Positions 1 through 8,121 of a stretch of DNA of 46,880 nt are shown here, piece by piece. The stretch's first letter is position 1. Every line of letters begins with the position of its first letter. The notes beneath the pieces are model-generated. The model had not been told where the DNA came from. It saw nothing but the letters and a program-made list of their open reading frames with translations, and searched no databases. Origin of the DNA: an uncultured Opitutaceae bacterium (lineage in GTDB: Bacteria; Verrucomicrobiota; Verrucomicrobiia; Opitutales; Opitutaceae); assembly GCA_903919205.1 (NCBI GenBank), contig CAIXHE010000036.1:1-46880 (forward strand). Reading direction: 5' to 3'. The translations under genes and the position numbers were made by a program.

Positions 1-326
1 ATCCTAACCTTCGCCCAATGGTCTCAACACCCGTCTTTTTCGAATACGAGGAGGTGTTGCGTCGTCCCAAGCAATTTCCGCATCTTACCTCACAAGATAT
101 CGAGGACTTTCTCGATTTTATCGCGTCGGCCTGCGATCCCGTACGCATCAATTTTCTCTGGCGGCCCCACCTTCCTGATCCAGACGATGATTTGATTCTG
201 GAATTGGCGGTCTCAGGCCGTGCGGATGCAATCGTCACCTTCAATCAGAGTGATTTTACTGGAAGCGACCTATTTGGAATCCGTGTAATTAGCCCAAGAG
301 AATTGATTAAGGAGACATCCCTATGA
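1..326 (+). CDS. PIN-domain toxin of a type II toxin-antitoxin pair (5' end outside window)
   Basis: The reading frame is open from base 3, so the gene begins to the left of the window; the ATG at 18 is internal. The visible part (VFFEYEEVLRRP, then a DDLILELAVSGRADAIVTFN stretch) matches the middle and C-terminal half of COG1569-type PIN proteins, which are metal-dependent ribonucleases acting as toxins. The acidic residues of DPDDDLILELA and the TFNQSDF segment fit the PIN active site; the N-terminal first Asp is missing because of the edge. The stop overlaps the next start (ATGA at 323-326), so toxin and antitoxin are translationally coupled with the toxin first. Base composition is clearly more AT-rich than the rest of the window, suggesting horizontal acquisition. 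Family assignment is good; RNase activity is inferred. Confidence 0.8.
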   Translation, partial: PNLRPMVSTPVFFEYEEVLRRPKQFPHLTSQDIEDFLDFIASACDPVRINFLWRPHLPDPDDDLILELAVSGRADAIVTFNQSDFTGSDLFGIRVISPRELIKETSL

Positions 327-559
327 GCACCCTCAGCCTCAGGCTTCCCAACTCCATTCATCGGCATGCTAAACGCCTCGCTGAAACCGAAGGAATTTCC
401 ATCAATCAATTGATTAGCACAGCGATCGCAGAGAAACTATCCGCAATCGATACTGAACGCTACCTCTCTGAGCGCGCCGCCCATGCGAGTGCTGCAAAAT
501 TTCGCCGAGTCCTTTCAAAGGTACCAAAGGTTGATCCTGAACCTGGCGACGAACTCTAA
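323..559 (+). CDS. HicB/CopG-like ribbon-helix-helix antitoxin
   Basis: This 78-residue protein begins MSTLSLRLPNSIHRHAK, the typical ribbon-helix-helix pattern of a beta strand (TLSLRLP) followed by two helices (HRHAKRLAETEG, SINQLISTAIAEKLSA). The GISINQLI segment is characteristic of HicB/CopG-family antitoxins that bind operator DNA as dimers. The acidic C-terminal tail (KVDPEPGDEL) would be the toxin-binding part. The ATG overlaps the toxin stop by four bases and is preceded by a clear AAGGAG at 309-314, unlike most genes in the window, which have no Shine-Dalgarno sequence. With the low GC content this marks the pair as foreign. It is expected to neutralise the upstream PIN toxin and to repress the operon; neither has been shown. 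Confidence 0.8.
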   Translation: MSTLSLRLPNSIHRHAKRLAETEGISINQLISTAIAEKLSAIDTERYLSERAAHASAAKFRRVLSKVPKVDPEPGDEL

Positions 560-568
560 GGTGCTAGC

Positions 569-643
569 TGGTGCGAGTGCCGGGAGTCGAACCCGGATCA
601 ATGGCTTCGGAGGCCACTACACTATCCATTGTGCTACACTCGC
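569..643 (-). tRNA. tRNA-Arg (anticodon CCG)
   Basis: Read on the minus strand the acceptor stem is GCGAGTG/CACTCGC, the D stem GCAC/GTGT, the anticodon stem GTGGC/GCCAT with loop CTCCGAA (anticodon CCG, reading CGG codons), and the T arm CCGGG-TTCGACT-CCCGG. The variable loop has four bases. The discriminator base is A (572) and the CCA end is encoded (569-571). It lies 42 bp downstream of gltX on the same strand. Its 3' end faces the low-GC toxin-antitoxin pair, only nine bases from the antitoxin stop. Confidence 0.95.
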
Positions 644-685
644 TCTAAGACAAGGGAACCATCAAACCGCTCGCCCGAAGCAGCG

Positions 686-2002
686 TCAAGCCGTCGCAAG
701 AAAGCGCTCGAGGCGGCGGCTTACTCGCTCCCGCCCCAGTACCCTCAACAGTCCGTAGAAGCTTGGGCCCACCGAGCCGCCTGACAAGGCGAGGCGAGAG
801 GGGTGGATGTAGTCCCCGGTCGCGACCGCGTGCGTCGCCGCGAGCGCCTGCACCAGCGCCTCGAGGGTCGCGTCCGAGGAGAAGTCCGCTTCGGGCAGCG
901 CCGCAAGCAGCTCGCCCACGCGGGCCTTCGGGTCGCCCTTGGAGAAAATCTTCTCCCTCGCCTTGGCGTCATAGCTGAAGTCCTCGGTGAAGAAATACCC
1001 GATGAAGCCGGGAAGGTCCTCGAAGGCGCGAAGCTTGGGCTGGCAGAGCAGGATCACCTCGCGCAGGTAGGCGTCCTCGGGGCGGGCCGCAGCGAAGAGC
1101 CCCTGGGAGTAGAGATAGTCCCGGGCAAAGCTGAAGCAGCGGTCGGGCTCCAGCGCGTGGAGGTAGACCATGTTCATGTGCGAGAGCTTCTTCTCATCGA
1201 AGCGCGCGTTGCTCTGGTTCACGCCGGGCAGGTCGAAGAGCTTCACGATCTCGGCGATCGGGAGCTTCTCGCGGTCGTCCTTGGGGGACCACCCGAGCAG
1301 GCAGAGGAAGTTGACGAGGGCCTCGGGCAGGAACCCGCGCTTCTGGTATTCCTCGATCAGCGCGCCCTGGTCGCGCTTGGACATCTTGCCCGGGCCGTTC
1401 TGCTTCAGGATGAGCGGGATGTGGGCGTAGACCGGCAGCGGTGCCCCGAAGGCCTTGAAGAGCTCCGTGTGCTTGCTCGTGTTCGAGAGGTGGTCCTCGC
1501 CCCGGATCACGTGGGTCACCTGCATCGCGATGTCGTCCACGACGTTCACGAAGTGGAACACGGGGTTTCCGTCGGAGCGCACGATGACGAAGTCCTTCTC
1601 CTCGGTGCGCTCGACCCTGCCGCGGATCGCGTCCTCGATCACCTGCGGCTGGCCGGAGATCCTGAAGAGGGTGGCTCCGTCCTTCTCATAGGTTCGGCCC
1701 GAGGCCTTCAGGCGCTCGAGGTAATCCTTGTAGATGTGCCCCCGCTCGCTCTGGCGGTACGGTCCGAACACCCCGCCGGCCTGCGGGCCCTCGTCCCAGT
1801 CGAGCCCGAGCCAGCGCAGGCTGTTGTAGATCAGGTTCAGGAACTCCTCGCTGTTGCGGGACTGGTCCGTATCCTCGACTCGCAGGATGAAGACGCCCCC
1901 GGTGTGGCGCGCGTACAGCCAGTTGAACAGGGCCGTGCGGGCGCTGCCGATGTGGAAGAAACCCGTGGGGCTGGGGGCGAAACGGACGCGAACTTGGGAC
2001 AT
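686..2002 (-). CDS. gltX: Glutamyl-tRNA synthetase, compact form
   Basis: Class I aminoacyl-tRNA synthetase that attaches glutamate to tRNA-Glu in the cytoplasm. The HIGH-type motif is HIGS at residues 17-20 and the KMSKR loop is at 206-210; the [11 protein letters not shown] segment typical of GluRS lies between. The protein has 438 residues, shorter than the usual 460-500. The shortfall is visible around residues 100-120, where the cysteine-bearing insertion of many GluRS proteins (between the first helical segment and the RFRV strand) is replaced by a short link, [13 protein letters not shown]. The start was chosen at [14 protein letters not shown], because the frame upstream is not conserved in type. 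No Shine-Dalgarno sequence is present. It is divergent from the M14 peptidase gene and followed by tRNA-Arg(CCG). Confidence 0.95.
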   Translation of the reverse strand: MSQVRVRFAPSPTGFFHIGSARTALFNWLYARHTGGVFILRVEDTDQSRNSEEFLNLIYNSLRWLGLDWDEGPQAGGVFGPYRQSERGHIYKDYLERLKASGRTYEKDGATLFRISGQPQVIEDAIRGRVERTEEKDFVIVRSDGNPVFHFVNVVDDIAMQVTHVIRGEDHLSNTSKHTELFKAFGAPLPVYAHIPLILKQNGPGKMSKRDQGALIEEYQKRGFLPEALVNFLCLLGWSPKDDREKLPIAEIVKLFDLPGVNQSNARFDEKKLSHMNMVYLHALEPDRCFSFARDYLYSQGLFAAARPEDAYLREVILLCQPKLRAFEDLPGFIGYFFTEDFSYDAKAREKIFSKGDPKARVGELLAALPEADFSSDATLEALVQALAATHAVATGDYIHPSRLALSGGSVGPSFYGLLRVLGRERVSRRLERFLATA

Positions 2003-2060
2003 GGAGGGTCTCGGCGATTGCGGCTTGTGATTCGGGTGAGGGACCAGCAAGAACCATCGT

Positions 2061-2822
2061 GTGACCGCTGTCAAAGCCACTCCCATCAACCCCCTGGAGC
2101 TCGCCTCGCGCTTCGGGAGCGCGGCGACCGCTGCCGGGTTCCGCTCGGAGACCTTCGGGGAGGCGGCCGGCTGCCCGCTCCTCGCGCTCACCAAGCGGAC
2201 CCCGGGGCCGCGGCCGCGGGTCTACCTCTCGGCGGGCATCCACGGCGACGAGCCCGCGGCCCCGCTGGCGCTCCTCTCTCTGCTCGAGTCGGGTGAGTTT
2301 GACGACCGTGCCGTGTGGTTCCTCTGCCCGCTGCTCAACCCGGAAGGATTCCTGCGCGGCACCCGCGAGAACGCCGCGGGCATCGATCTGAACCGCGATT
2401 ACCGGCACCTGGTCTCGCCCGAGATCTCAGCCCACGTCGCGTGGCTGCGGCGCCAGCCGAACTTCGACCTTGCGATCTGCGTGCACGAGGACTGGGAGTC
2501 GGGAGGGTTCTACCTCTACGAGCTCAATCCCGACAACCGGCCGAGCCTGGCGAAGGCGATGATCGACGCCGCCTCGCGGGTGTGCCCGATCGAGACGAGC
2601 CCCCTGATCGACGGCCGCGAGGCCAAGGCAGGCATCATCCGCCCCGTCCTCAATCCCGCCGAGCGCGAGCTCTGGCCCGAGGCCCTCTATCTGCAGGTGC
2701 ACCACACCCGGCTCTCGTACACGCTCGAGACGCCTTCGAGCCGGCTTCTCGAGACCCGGGTGGCGGCGCTGCGGGCCGCGATCCTGCGCGCCCTGGCGCA
2801 GATGCCAAGGGCCCGCGGTTAG
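2061..2822 (+). CDS. M14-family zinc carboxypeptidase / MpaA-like amidase
   Basis: A 253-residue cytosolic protein starting at GTG. The zinc site of M14 peptidases is present: HGDE (H61, E64) and H142 in CVHEDWE. The substrate carboxylate-binding NRDYR motif is at 111-115, and the likely catalytic glutamate is E223 in YTLETPSS. The size and lack of a signal peptide resemble murein tripeptide amidase MpaA and the succinylglutamate desuccinylase-like branch rather than secreted carboxypeptidases, so a role in trimming peptidoglycan peptides or other small amides is likely but the substrate is unknown. It is divergent from gltX, and its stop overlaps the stop of the convergent pseudouridine synthase (2819-2822). 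Confidence 0.85.
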   Translation: MTAVKATPINPLELASRFGSAATAAGFRSETFGEAAGCPLLALTKRTPGPRPRVYLSAGIHGDEPAAPLALLSLLESGEFDDRAVWFLCPLLNPEGFLRGTRENAAGIDLNRDYRHLVSPEISAHVAWLRRQPNFDLAICVHEDWESGGFYLYELNPDNRPSLAKAMIDAASRVCPIETSPLIDGREAKAGIIRPVLNPAERELWPEALYLQVHHTRLSYTLETPSSRLLETRVAALRAAILRALAQMPRARG

Positions 2823-3616
2823 GGCGGGACCGGCAGGCCGTGCCGGGCGCAGAAAGCCGCCATGTCCGCGGGCAGCGGGGCCTCGAAAATGTGGCCGAGT
2901 CCCGCGGGGGTCAGGTCGATGCGGCTGCAGTGCAGCGCCTGCCTCGGCAGCCGGAGCCGGGCCTCCAGTTCGGGCGTCCATCCCCGGTCGATGAAGTCGA
3001 GGTAGAGCTGGGGGTCCGGGCCGTAGATCTTGTCGCCCACGATCGCGTGCCCGAGCCACTGGGCATGGGCGCGTATCTGGTGCTTGCGGCCGGTCTCGGT
3101 CACGACGCGCGCGAGGGTGAAGCCCCCCGCTCTGCCCAGCGGCTCGAAATGGCTCCTGGACGGCTGGCCGTCCGCGCACACGGCGGACTTCATGAAGACG
3201 ACGCTCGCGGTGTCCTGCCCCAGGGGCTGGTCCACCGCGACGGCCCCGGGGAGGTCCCCGGTGAGGATGGCCAGGTAAGCCTTCCCCACGCGACGCTCCT
3301 GCATGGCCTTCTGCAGGCGGCTCGCCATGCGGGCGTCCTTGGCGAGGACGACGACGCCGCTCGTCTCGCGGTCGAGCCGGAAGACCAGGTGCACCGTCGG
3401 CAGTCCCGTGTGCTCGCGCACCGCCCCGACGAGGCTCGACCACGGGCCGTGCTTGGAGGGGTGGCAGACCACGTCGCCGGGCTTGTTGACGACGATCAGG
3501 CGCTCGTCCTCGTGCAGGATCCAGCCCGTGAGCTCCGCCTGCACGATCATCCTCGAAGGCCCCTGCGCCAGCCGCCGGGGCCATGCCGAGGCCCGCGGGC
3601 CCTCGTAGCCGGTCAT
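2819..3616 (-). CDS. RluA-family RNA pseudouridine synthase
   Basis: The protein (265 residues from the ATG at 3616) carries the catalytic RluA motif as FRLDRETSG, with the nucleophilic aspartate at residue 82; the usual leading His of HRLD is Phe. The NKPGDVVCHP segment (about 44-53) and the GRKHQIRAH strand near the middle are standard for the family, which isomerises uridine in rRNA or tRNA. There is no S4 domain, so it resembles TruC/RluA-type single-domain enzymes; the target uridine cannot be told. The ATG overlaps the SDR stop as ATGA (3613-3616), which favours this start. MIVQAELTG at 3550 is an alternative start that would remove a low-complexity N-terminus. Confidence 0.85.
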   Translation of the reverse strand: MTGYEGPRASAWPRRLAQGPSRMIVQAELTGWILHEDERLIVVNKPGDVVCHPSKHGPWSSLVGAVREHTGLPTVHLVFRLDRETSGVVVLAKDARMASRLQKAMQERRVGKAYLAILTGDLPGAVAVDQPLGQDTASVVFMKSAVCADGQPSRSHFEPLGRAGGFTLARVVTETGRKHQIRAHAQWLGHAIVGDKIYGPDPQLYLDFIDRGWTPELEARLRLPRQALHCSRIDLTPAGLGHIFEAPLPADMAAFCARHGLPVPP

Positions 3617-4431
3617 GGCTTCACCTGCTGGAGCCGGTAGCGATCGAGGACGGCGGCCGTCACCCGCGCGACCAGGGGCTTGGGCATCTTTGAGGAGAGC
3701 GCGGCGAGGAGCTTGTTCTTCCAGCCGCTGACGACGAGCGACTTGCCGGCCGCGAGGGCCCGGAGGGCCGCCCACACCACCTCCTCGCTCGTCTGGCCCA
3801 GGAAGTCGGGAACCGAGCCCTCCTTCAGGCCCGCGCGCAGGAAGAACTGCGTCGAGGTCGGGCCGGGGCATAGGGCGAGCGCAGTGACGCCGCTGCCGCG
3901 CAGCTCCTCGTGAAGGGCGAGGCTCCAGTGAAGCACGAAGGCCTTGCTGGCGCCGTAGGCCGCCATGAAGGGCGTGGGCTGGAACGCCGCCGTGGAGGCC
4001 ACCGTGACGACGGCCCCTCCCCGCGCCTTCAGGGTCGGCAGCAAGTCGCCGGTCAGGTGCACCACCGCGCGGATGTTCACGTCGATCATCTGAAGCTGCT
4101 CCCCCGTCGAGGGCTCGGGGAATCGGCCGTAAGAGCCGAAGCCGCTGTTGTTTATGAGCAGCACCCGGCCGGAAGGTACCTGATTCGTAAGGAAATCCTG
4201 AATCTGGACCAGGGCGGCGCGCACCTGCGAGGCGTCCGACAAATCGCAGGGCACATGGCGCAGCTTAAGCTGCACGCTGTTTATGACGGGGGCGCTCCGA
4301 GATAAGTTGCAAAACGAGATTCCCGGGCAGAGCGTTCCCAGCAGTTCAATGAATGATTTTCCTATTCCGGAAGATCCGCCGGTCACGACCACCGCAGTGA
4401 AGTTCCCCAAGACGGTGTCGATAGACGGCAT
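3613..4431 (-). CDS. Short-chain dehydrogenase/reductase
   Basis: A classical SDR of 272 residues. The cofactor-binding TGGSSGIG lies at 17-24, the NNSG variant of NNAG at about 94-97, and the catalytic Ser146, Tyr159 and Lys163 form the expected S-Y-x-x-x-K set. The CPGPTST segment after the active site is the usual PG motif. The absence of an acidic residue after the glycine loop and the presence of Arg45 (NLSRSA) suggest NADP(H), but this is tentative. The ATG at 4431 gives a normal SDR N-terminus; an upstream TTG extension would run into the hpf leader and is less likely. It overlaps the downstream pseudouridine synthase gene by four bases. The substrate is unknown. Confidence 0.85.
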   Translation of the reverse strand: MPSIDTVLGNFTAVVVTGGSSGIGKSFIELLGTLCPGISFCNLSRSAPVINSVQLKLRHVPCDLSDASQVRAALVQIQDFLTNQVPSGRVLLINNSGFGSYGRFPEPSTGEQLQMIDVNIRAVVHLTGDLLPTLKARGGAVVTVASTAAFQPTPFMAAYGASKAFVLHWSLALHEELRGSGVTALALCPGPTSTQFFLRAGLKEGSVPDFLGQTSEEVVWAALRALAAGKSLVVSGWKNKLLAALSSKMPKPLVARVTAAVLDRYRLQQVKP

Positions 4432-4506
4432 AGGACGTGTGATTTTTTCTACGCGGGCACCCCAGGGCCGCGCCGCGTGGCAACAAACAAAAACAAACGC
4501 ATCGCC

Positions 4507-4878
4507 ATGAACAGACAAAATCGTTCGGACATCATCGTCTCAGGCATCCACCTCGAACTCACCCCGTCCATGAAAGTGTTCGTCCAGGAGAAGGCCGAGC
4601 GATTGTTCCGACACGAGGAGAGCATCGTGCGCATGCGCGTCGAGCTCGAGTGCGACCCGAACGAGAAGTTCGCCGCGCGCTTCAAGGCCAAGGGGCACAT
4701 CAGCATCCGGGACGCCGCACTCAACGCCGCGGTCGAGTCCGACGAGTGCCACAAGGCCGTCTCCCTGCTCGTGGACAAGCTCGACCGCATGCTCGGCAAG
4801 CGGGCGCGCATGATCCGCGTGAAGCGCCACCACCCGCACGCGGTCGACGTGGGGGCGCCTCTGCCCAAGGCCATCTAG
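4507..4878 (+). CDS. hpf: Ribosome hibernation promoting factor, short form
   Basis: A 123-residue member of the HPF/YfiA family, which sits in the 30S decoding channel and holds ribosomes inactive, usually during starvation. The IIVSGIHLELTPSMKVFVQEK start and the later VRMRVELECDPN, FKAKGHISIRDA and basic RARMIRVKRHHP segments follow the beta-alpha-beta-beta-beta-alpha fold. The second dimerisation domain of long HPF is missing. ATG 4507 is preferred; a GTG at 4477 would add ten residues of Lys/Asn-rich sequence. The leader is unusually A-rich with no Shine-Dalgarno sequence. It is divergent from the SDR gene and convergent with the subunit 3 gene (two bases between stops). Confidence 0.85.
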   Translation: MNRQNRSDIIVSGIHLELTPSMKVFVQEKAERLFRHEESIVRMRVELECDPNEKFAARFKAKGHISIRDAALNAAVESDECHKAVSLLVDKLDRMLGKRARMIRVKRHHPHAVDVGAPLPKAI

Positions 4879-4880
4879 CG

Positions 4881-5561
4881 CTACCAGCGCACCTCGTCCG
4901 CCAGCCCGAGCTTGGCCACCAACTCGGGCGGCGGCCCCTCGAATCGCGCCAGGGGCACGTTCCCGACGTAGCCCAGGTCTTTCATGCCGACGGGAGTCGA
5001 GTAATAGCCGGTGCACACCAGATTGCGGAAGAGCCTGAAGAACTTGGAGATGGCCTCGTGGGCGGACCCCTCCGGGGCGTCCTTGGACATCTCCTCGCAC
5101 AGGCCCAGCCGCTGCGCATCCCCCAGGTCGGCGAAGACGGCGCCGTGGCGCCGGACGCTTTCCGCCTCGAGCCAGGCGAGGCCCGCGGTGATCACCCTGC
5201 CGTCCTCGACGTTGTCGGGGTACGGAGCGCTCGCCCACTCGTCGATGAAGTCAGTGACCCCGACCGAGGACGCGCTCGGGGCTCCGCCTTCGGCGGGCAG
5301 GATCACGTCGCTAAGCGCGGCGACCTCGCGGCGCTGGGCGCCCGAGAGGACGAGGGGCCATATGTCGCCCGGGCTGTAGGGCTTGGTCGTCGCGGGGTCG
5401 GTACCGTAGCCGTGCGCGGGGGCGGTTCCGGGCGCGCCCAGGAGCGAGCGCGGCCCCAGCAGCGCGGCGCCCGCGCCGGCCGCCATCATCCACTTGATCG
5501 CGGCGCGCCGGTCGATCCTCACGGGCTCGGGGGTGTTCATGGGAGGGGTGTCGGGGTTCAC
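4881..5561 (-). CDS. Tat-exported gluconate 2-dehydrogenase subunit 3-like protein (copy 1)
   Basis: A 226-residue protein with a twin-arginine signal: DRRAAIKWMM followed by a hydrophobic AAGAGAALLG stretch and a likely cleavage near residues 42-50. The mature part has the subunit 3 pattern (ALSDVILPAEGGAPSASSVGV, then FIDEWASAPY, and VPLARFEGPP near the end). In known enzymes this small subunit accompanies a GMC flavoprotein and helps its export and assembly as a periplasmic sugar or polyol dehydrogenase. The gene overlaps the GMC stop by four bases (5558-5561) but lies downstream of it on the minus strand. No cytochrome c subunit follows. Copy 2 is at 7423-8121. Confidence 0.85.
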   Translation of the reverse strand: MNPDTPPMNTPEPVRIDRRAAIKWMMAAGAGAALLGPRSLLGAPGTAPAHGYGTDPATTKPYSPGDIWPLVLSGAQRREVAALSDVILPAEGGAPSASSVGVTDFIDEWASAPYPDNVEDGRVITAGLAWLEAESVRRHGAVFADLGDAQRLGLCEEMSKDAPEGSAHEAISKFFRLFRNLVCTGYYSTPVGMKDLGYVGNVPLARFEGPPPELVAKLGLADEVRW

Positions 5562-7357
5562 AGGTTGCCCTTTCGCATCTCAGAGAGGATGTGGTCGCTG
5601 GCGCGCCACGCCAGGGCCATGATGGTGAGCGTGGGATTCTTGTCCGCGTTGGACGCGAATACGCCCCCGTCGGCGACGAAGACGTTGGGGGCGTCCCAGG
5701 TCCGGGAGTGGGCGTCCGTGACCGACTTCGCGCGGTCCGCTCCCATGATCGTGCCGCCCACCTCGTGGATGATCGAGCCGCCAGGCTCGATCACCTTGCT
5801 CCCGTCGGAGCCGGGCCGCCTCGGGCTCGTGCAGCCCATCTCGGCGATCCAGTCCGCGAACGTCTTCTGCATGTGGGCGACCTGCCGCAGCTCGTGGTCG
5901 GACCACTTCCAGTGGAAGCGCAGCACCGGGATTCCCCACTTGTCGACGACCTTGGGGTCGATCTCGCAGTAGGAGTCCTCGTTGGGGATCATCTCACCGC
6001 GCCCCGTGAAGTAGACGAACGAGCCGTAGTAGCGGCGGGCCTCCTCGCGCAGGCGCCGCCCGTAGCTGGTGGAGCCCCGGCTGTCGTCCCCGTAGCTGCC
6101 GTAACCGGGCATACCGCGGCCCGTCCCGAACTCGACATGGTAGCCTCGCGCGAAGCCGAGCTTGCCCGCGAGCTGCTCCTTGTAGAGCCACCAGGGGGTG
6201 TAGACGTGGAGGCCGCCCGCCCCGTCCTCGTTGTGCGGCGGGTAGCCCTCGAGGAGCGGGATCTGCCCGCCCCAGCTCGCCCCGACCGTGTCCATGATGT
6301 ACTTGCCGACGAGTCCGCTGGAGTTGCCGAGGCCGTGGGGGTGGGCGCCGGACTTGGAGTTGAGAAGCAGGCGCACGGTCTCGCAGGCGCTCGCCGCGAG
6401 CACGACGACCCGCGCCCTCGCGCGGTGCTCGGTCCCGGTCGTGCGGTCGATGTAGGCAACGCCGGTGGCCTTGCCCGAGGCGTCGACTGTGATCTCGCGC
6501 GCCATGGCGTCGGTCACGATGTCCAGGTTTCCGGTCGCCATCGCGGGGGGCAGGTGGACCGTCGTGGACTGGTAGTTGGCGCGGATCGCGCACCCGCGGC
6601 CGCAGTCCGTGGCCCAGAAGCAGGCCGCCCGGCTCTGCATGTCCTCGGTGAGGATCCGCTGGGCCTTGGCGTTGCCCGGGTGCAGCTTCGCCGGGAGTCC
6701 GCGGTGGTCCAGGGCCTTCGACAGGAGTGCCCGGTGGGCGGGGATCACCGGTATGCCCAGCTTGCGGCCCCTCTGGCGCGCCAGGAGCTCGCCGATCCTC
6801 GCCTTGGGCGGCGGCAACAGGACGCCCTCGGGGGAATTGGGGGTGTTCTCGAGGCCCTCGTTCGTCCCGTAGACGCCGATCAGCATCTCGACCTTGTCGT
6901 AGTAGGGCGCGACGTCCTCGTAGGAGATCGGCCAGTCGAATCCCAGGCCGTCGCGCGAGCGCGGCTTGAAGTCGTACGGCCCGTTGCGCAGGGAGATGCG
7001 GCCCCAGTGATTGGTGCGCCCCCCGAGCATGCGGGCCCTCCACCACTTGAAGTCGCGCCCGCGCTCGCTCGAGGCGTTCGTGTAGGGCTCACCCGGGACG
7101 GCCCAGCCCCCGTCGATCGTGGCGTCGTAGTACCCGAAGGGCTTGTCGGGCGTGCCCGCCGAGCGGAGCGGCGCCTGGTCGTTCGTCTTGAACATCGGCG
7201 TCTCCGAGCGGGGGTCGTAGTTGCGGCCAGCCTCGAGCATGAGCACACGGGCCCCCTCCATCGTCAGCGTGTACGCCGACTGGCCGCCGGCGGCGCCCGA
7301 GCCGATCACAATCACGTCGTACGGGTCCTTAGCCGAGGCGGGGGTAATGTAGGCCAT
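5558..7357 (-). CDS. GMC-family FAD-dependent oxidoreductase (copy 1)
   Basis: A 599-residue flavoprotein of the glucose-methanol-choline family, large subunit of a gluconate-dehydrogenase-like enzyme. The FAD-binding GSGAAGG is at 19-25, followed by the acidic end of strand 2 in LMLEAGRNYD. The conserved GGRTNHWGR segment and the C-terminal active-site His531 (HEVGGTIMG) and Asn574 (NADKNPTLTIMALA) are present. It has no signal peptide of its own and is expected to be carried through the Tat system with its subunit 3 partner. The cysteine pair in CFWATDCGRGCAI is shared with copy 2. The start has no Shine-Dalgarno sequence. The substrate is not known; sugars or sugar acids are the usual ones. 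Confidence 0.9.
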   Translation of the reverse strand: MAYITPASAKDPYDVIVIGSGAAGGQSAYTLTMEGARVLMLEAGRNYDPRSETPMFKTNDQAPLRSAGTPDKPFGYYDATIDGGWAVPGEPYTNASSERGRDFKWWRARMLGGRTNHWGRISLRNGPYDFKPRSRDGLGFDWPISYEDVAPYYDKVEMLIGVYGTNEGLENTPNSPEGVLLPPPKARIGELLARQRGRKLGIPVIPAHRALLSKALDHRGLPAKLHPGNAKAQRILTEDMQSRAACFWATDCGRGCAIRANYQSTTVHLPPAMATGNLDIVTDAMAREITVDASGKATGVAYIDRTTGTEHRARARVVVLAASACETVRLLLNSKSGAHPHGLGNSSGLVGKYIMDTVGASWGGQIPLLEGYPPHNEDGAGGLHVYTPWWLYKEQLAGKLGFARGYHVEFGTGRGMPGYGSYGDDSRGSTSYGRRLREEARRYYGSFVYFTGRGEMIPNEDSYCEIDPKVVDKWGIPVLRFHWKWSDHELRQVAHMQKTFADWIAEMGCTSPRRPGSDGSKVIEPGGSIIHEVGGTIMGADRAKSVTDAHSRTWDAPNVFVADGGVFASNADKNPTLTIMALAWRASDHILSEMRKGNL

Positions 7358-7422
7358 GGGGTGCTGGAAACCGTACGGGCGCCGCCCTCCAACTCAACTG
7401 CGTTTTCGGCGAATAGGCCGCC

Positions 7423-8121
7423 TCACCAGGCGACCTCGTCGGCGAGGCCGAGTCGGGCGATCAGGTCGGCGGGCGGACCCTCGAAACGCGCCAGCGGCAC
7501 GTTCCCGACGTAGCCCAGGTCCTTCATCCCGGCGGGCGTCGTGAAGAAGCCGACCATGGTCAGGTTCCTCACCCTTCTGAAGAACTTGGACGGCAGCTCG
7601 AGCTCCGACTTCGGCGGCGCCTCGGGCGCCATCGCCTCGCAGAGCTCGAGCCGCTGGGCGTCGGTGGCCCTGGCGAAGGCAGACCCGTAGCGGCGCCTCG
7701 ACTCGGCGTCGAGCCACGCTAGGCCGGCATTCACCAGGGTCCGGTCGGCACCGTGCCCCGCGTAGGGAGCGCTGATCCACTCGTCGATGAAGTCGGGCAC
7801 GTGCAGGGCCGAGGCGCTCGGCGAGCGATCGTCGGCGGGAATGATCACGTCGCACAGGGCCGACACCGCGCGGCGCTCGGCCCGGGTCAGCGTGAGCGGC
7901 CAGAAGTCACCCGGAGCGTGGGTGCGGATGATGTCGGGGTCGGTGCCGTAGCCGTCGCGGGCGCTCGGCGCCGATCCGGGCACCCGGAGGTCGATCTGGC
8001 CCATGCCGCGCGCCAGGGCTACGCCCGCGCTGGCGGCTAGCATCCACCGGATTGCCGTGCGCCGGTCCAGGCGAAGCGGGTCCGCTGGGGGCGTGCCCTC
8101 GATGCGCTCAGAGGTTTCCAC
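7423..8121 (-). CDS. Tat-exported gluconate 2-dehydrogenase subunit 3-like protein (copy 2)
   Basis: A 232-residue paralogue of the 4881-5561 product with the same order of elements: twin-arginine signal (LDRRTAIRWMLAASAGVALA), then ALCDVIIPADDRSPSASALHV, FIDEWISAPY, and a closing KDLGYVGNVPLARFEGPP block that is identical in the two copies. Divergence is greatest in the signal peptide and in the middle. It overlaps the stop of its GMC partner by 14 bp (8108-8121). The 65 bp before copy 1's GMC start hold no visible hairpin, so the two pairs may form one four-gene transcript running right to left. Confidence 0.85.
   Translation of the reverse strand: METSERIEGTPPADPLRLDRRTAIRWMLAASAGVALARGMGQIDLRVPGSAPSARDGYGTDPDIIRTHAPGDFWPLTLTRAERRAVSALCDVIIPADDRSPSASALHVPDFIDEWISAPYAGHGADRTLVNAGLAWLDAESRRRYGSAFARATDAQRLELCEAMAPEAPPKSELELPSKFFRRVRNLTMVGFFTTPAGMKDLGYVGNVPLARFEGPPADLIARLGLADEVAW

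Noticed and set aside
803..2296. A 497-codon frame antisense to gltX
   Set aside because: Antisense shadow; gltX is supported by HIGS and KMSKR motifs.
5591..7513. A 640-codon open frame antisense to GMC copy 1
   Set aside because: Shadow of the GMC gene on the opposite strand with low-complexity composition.
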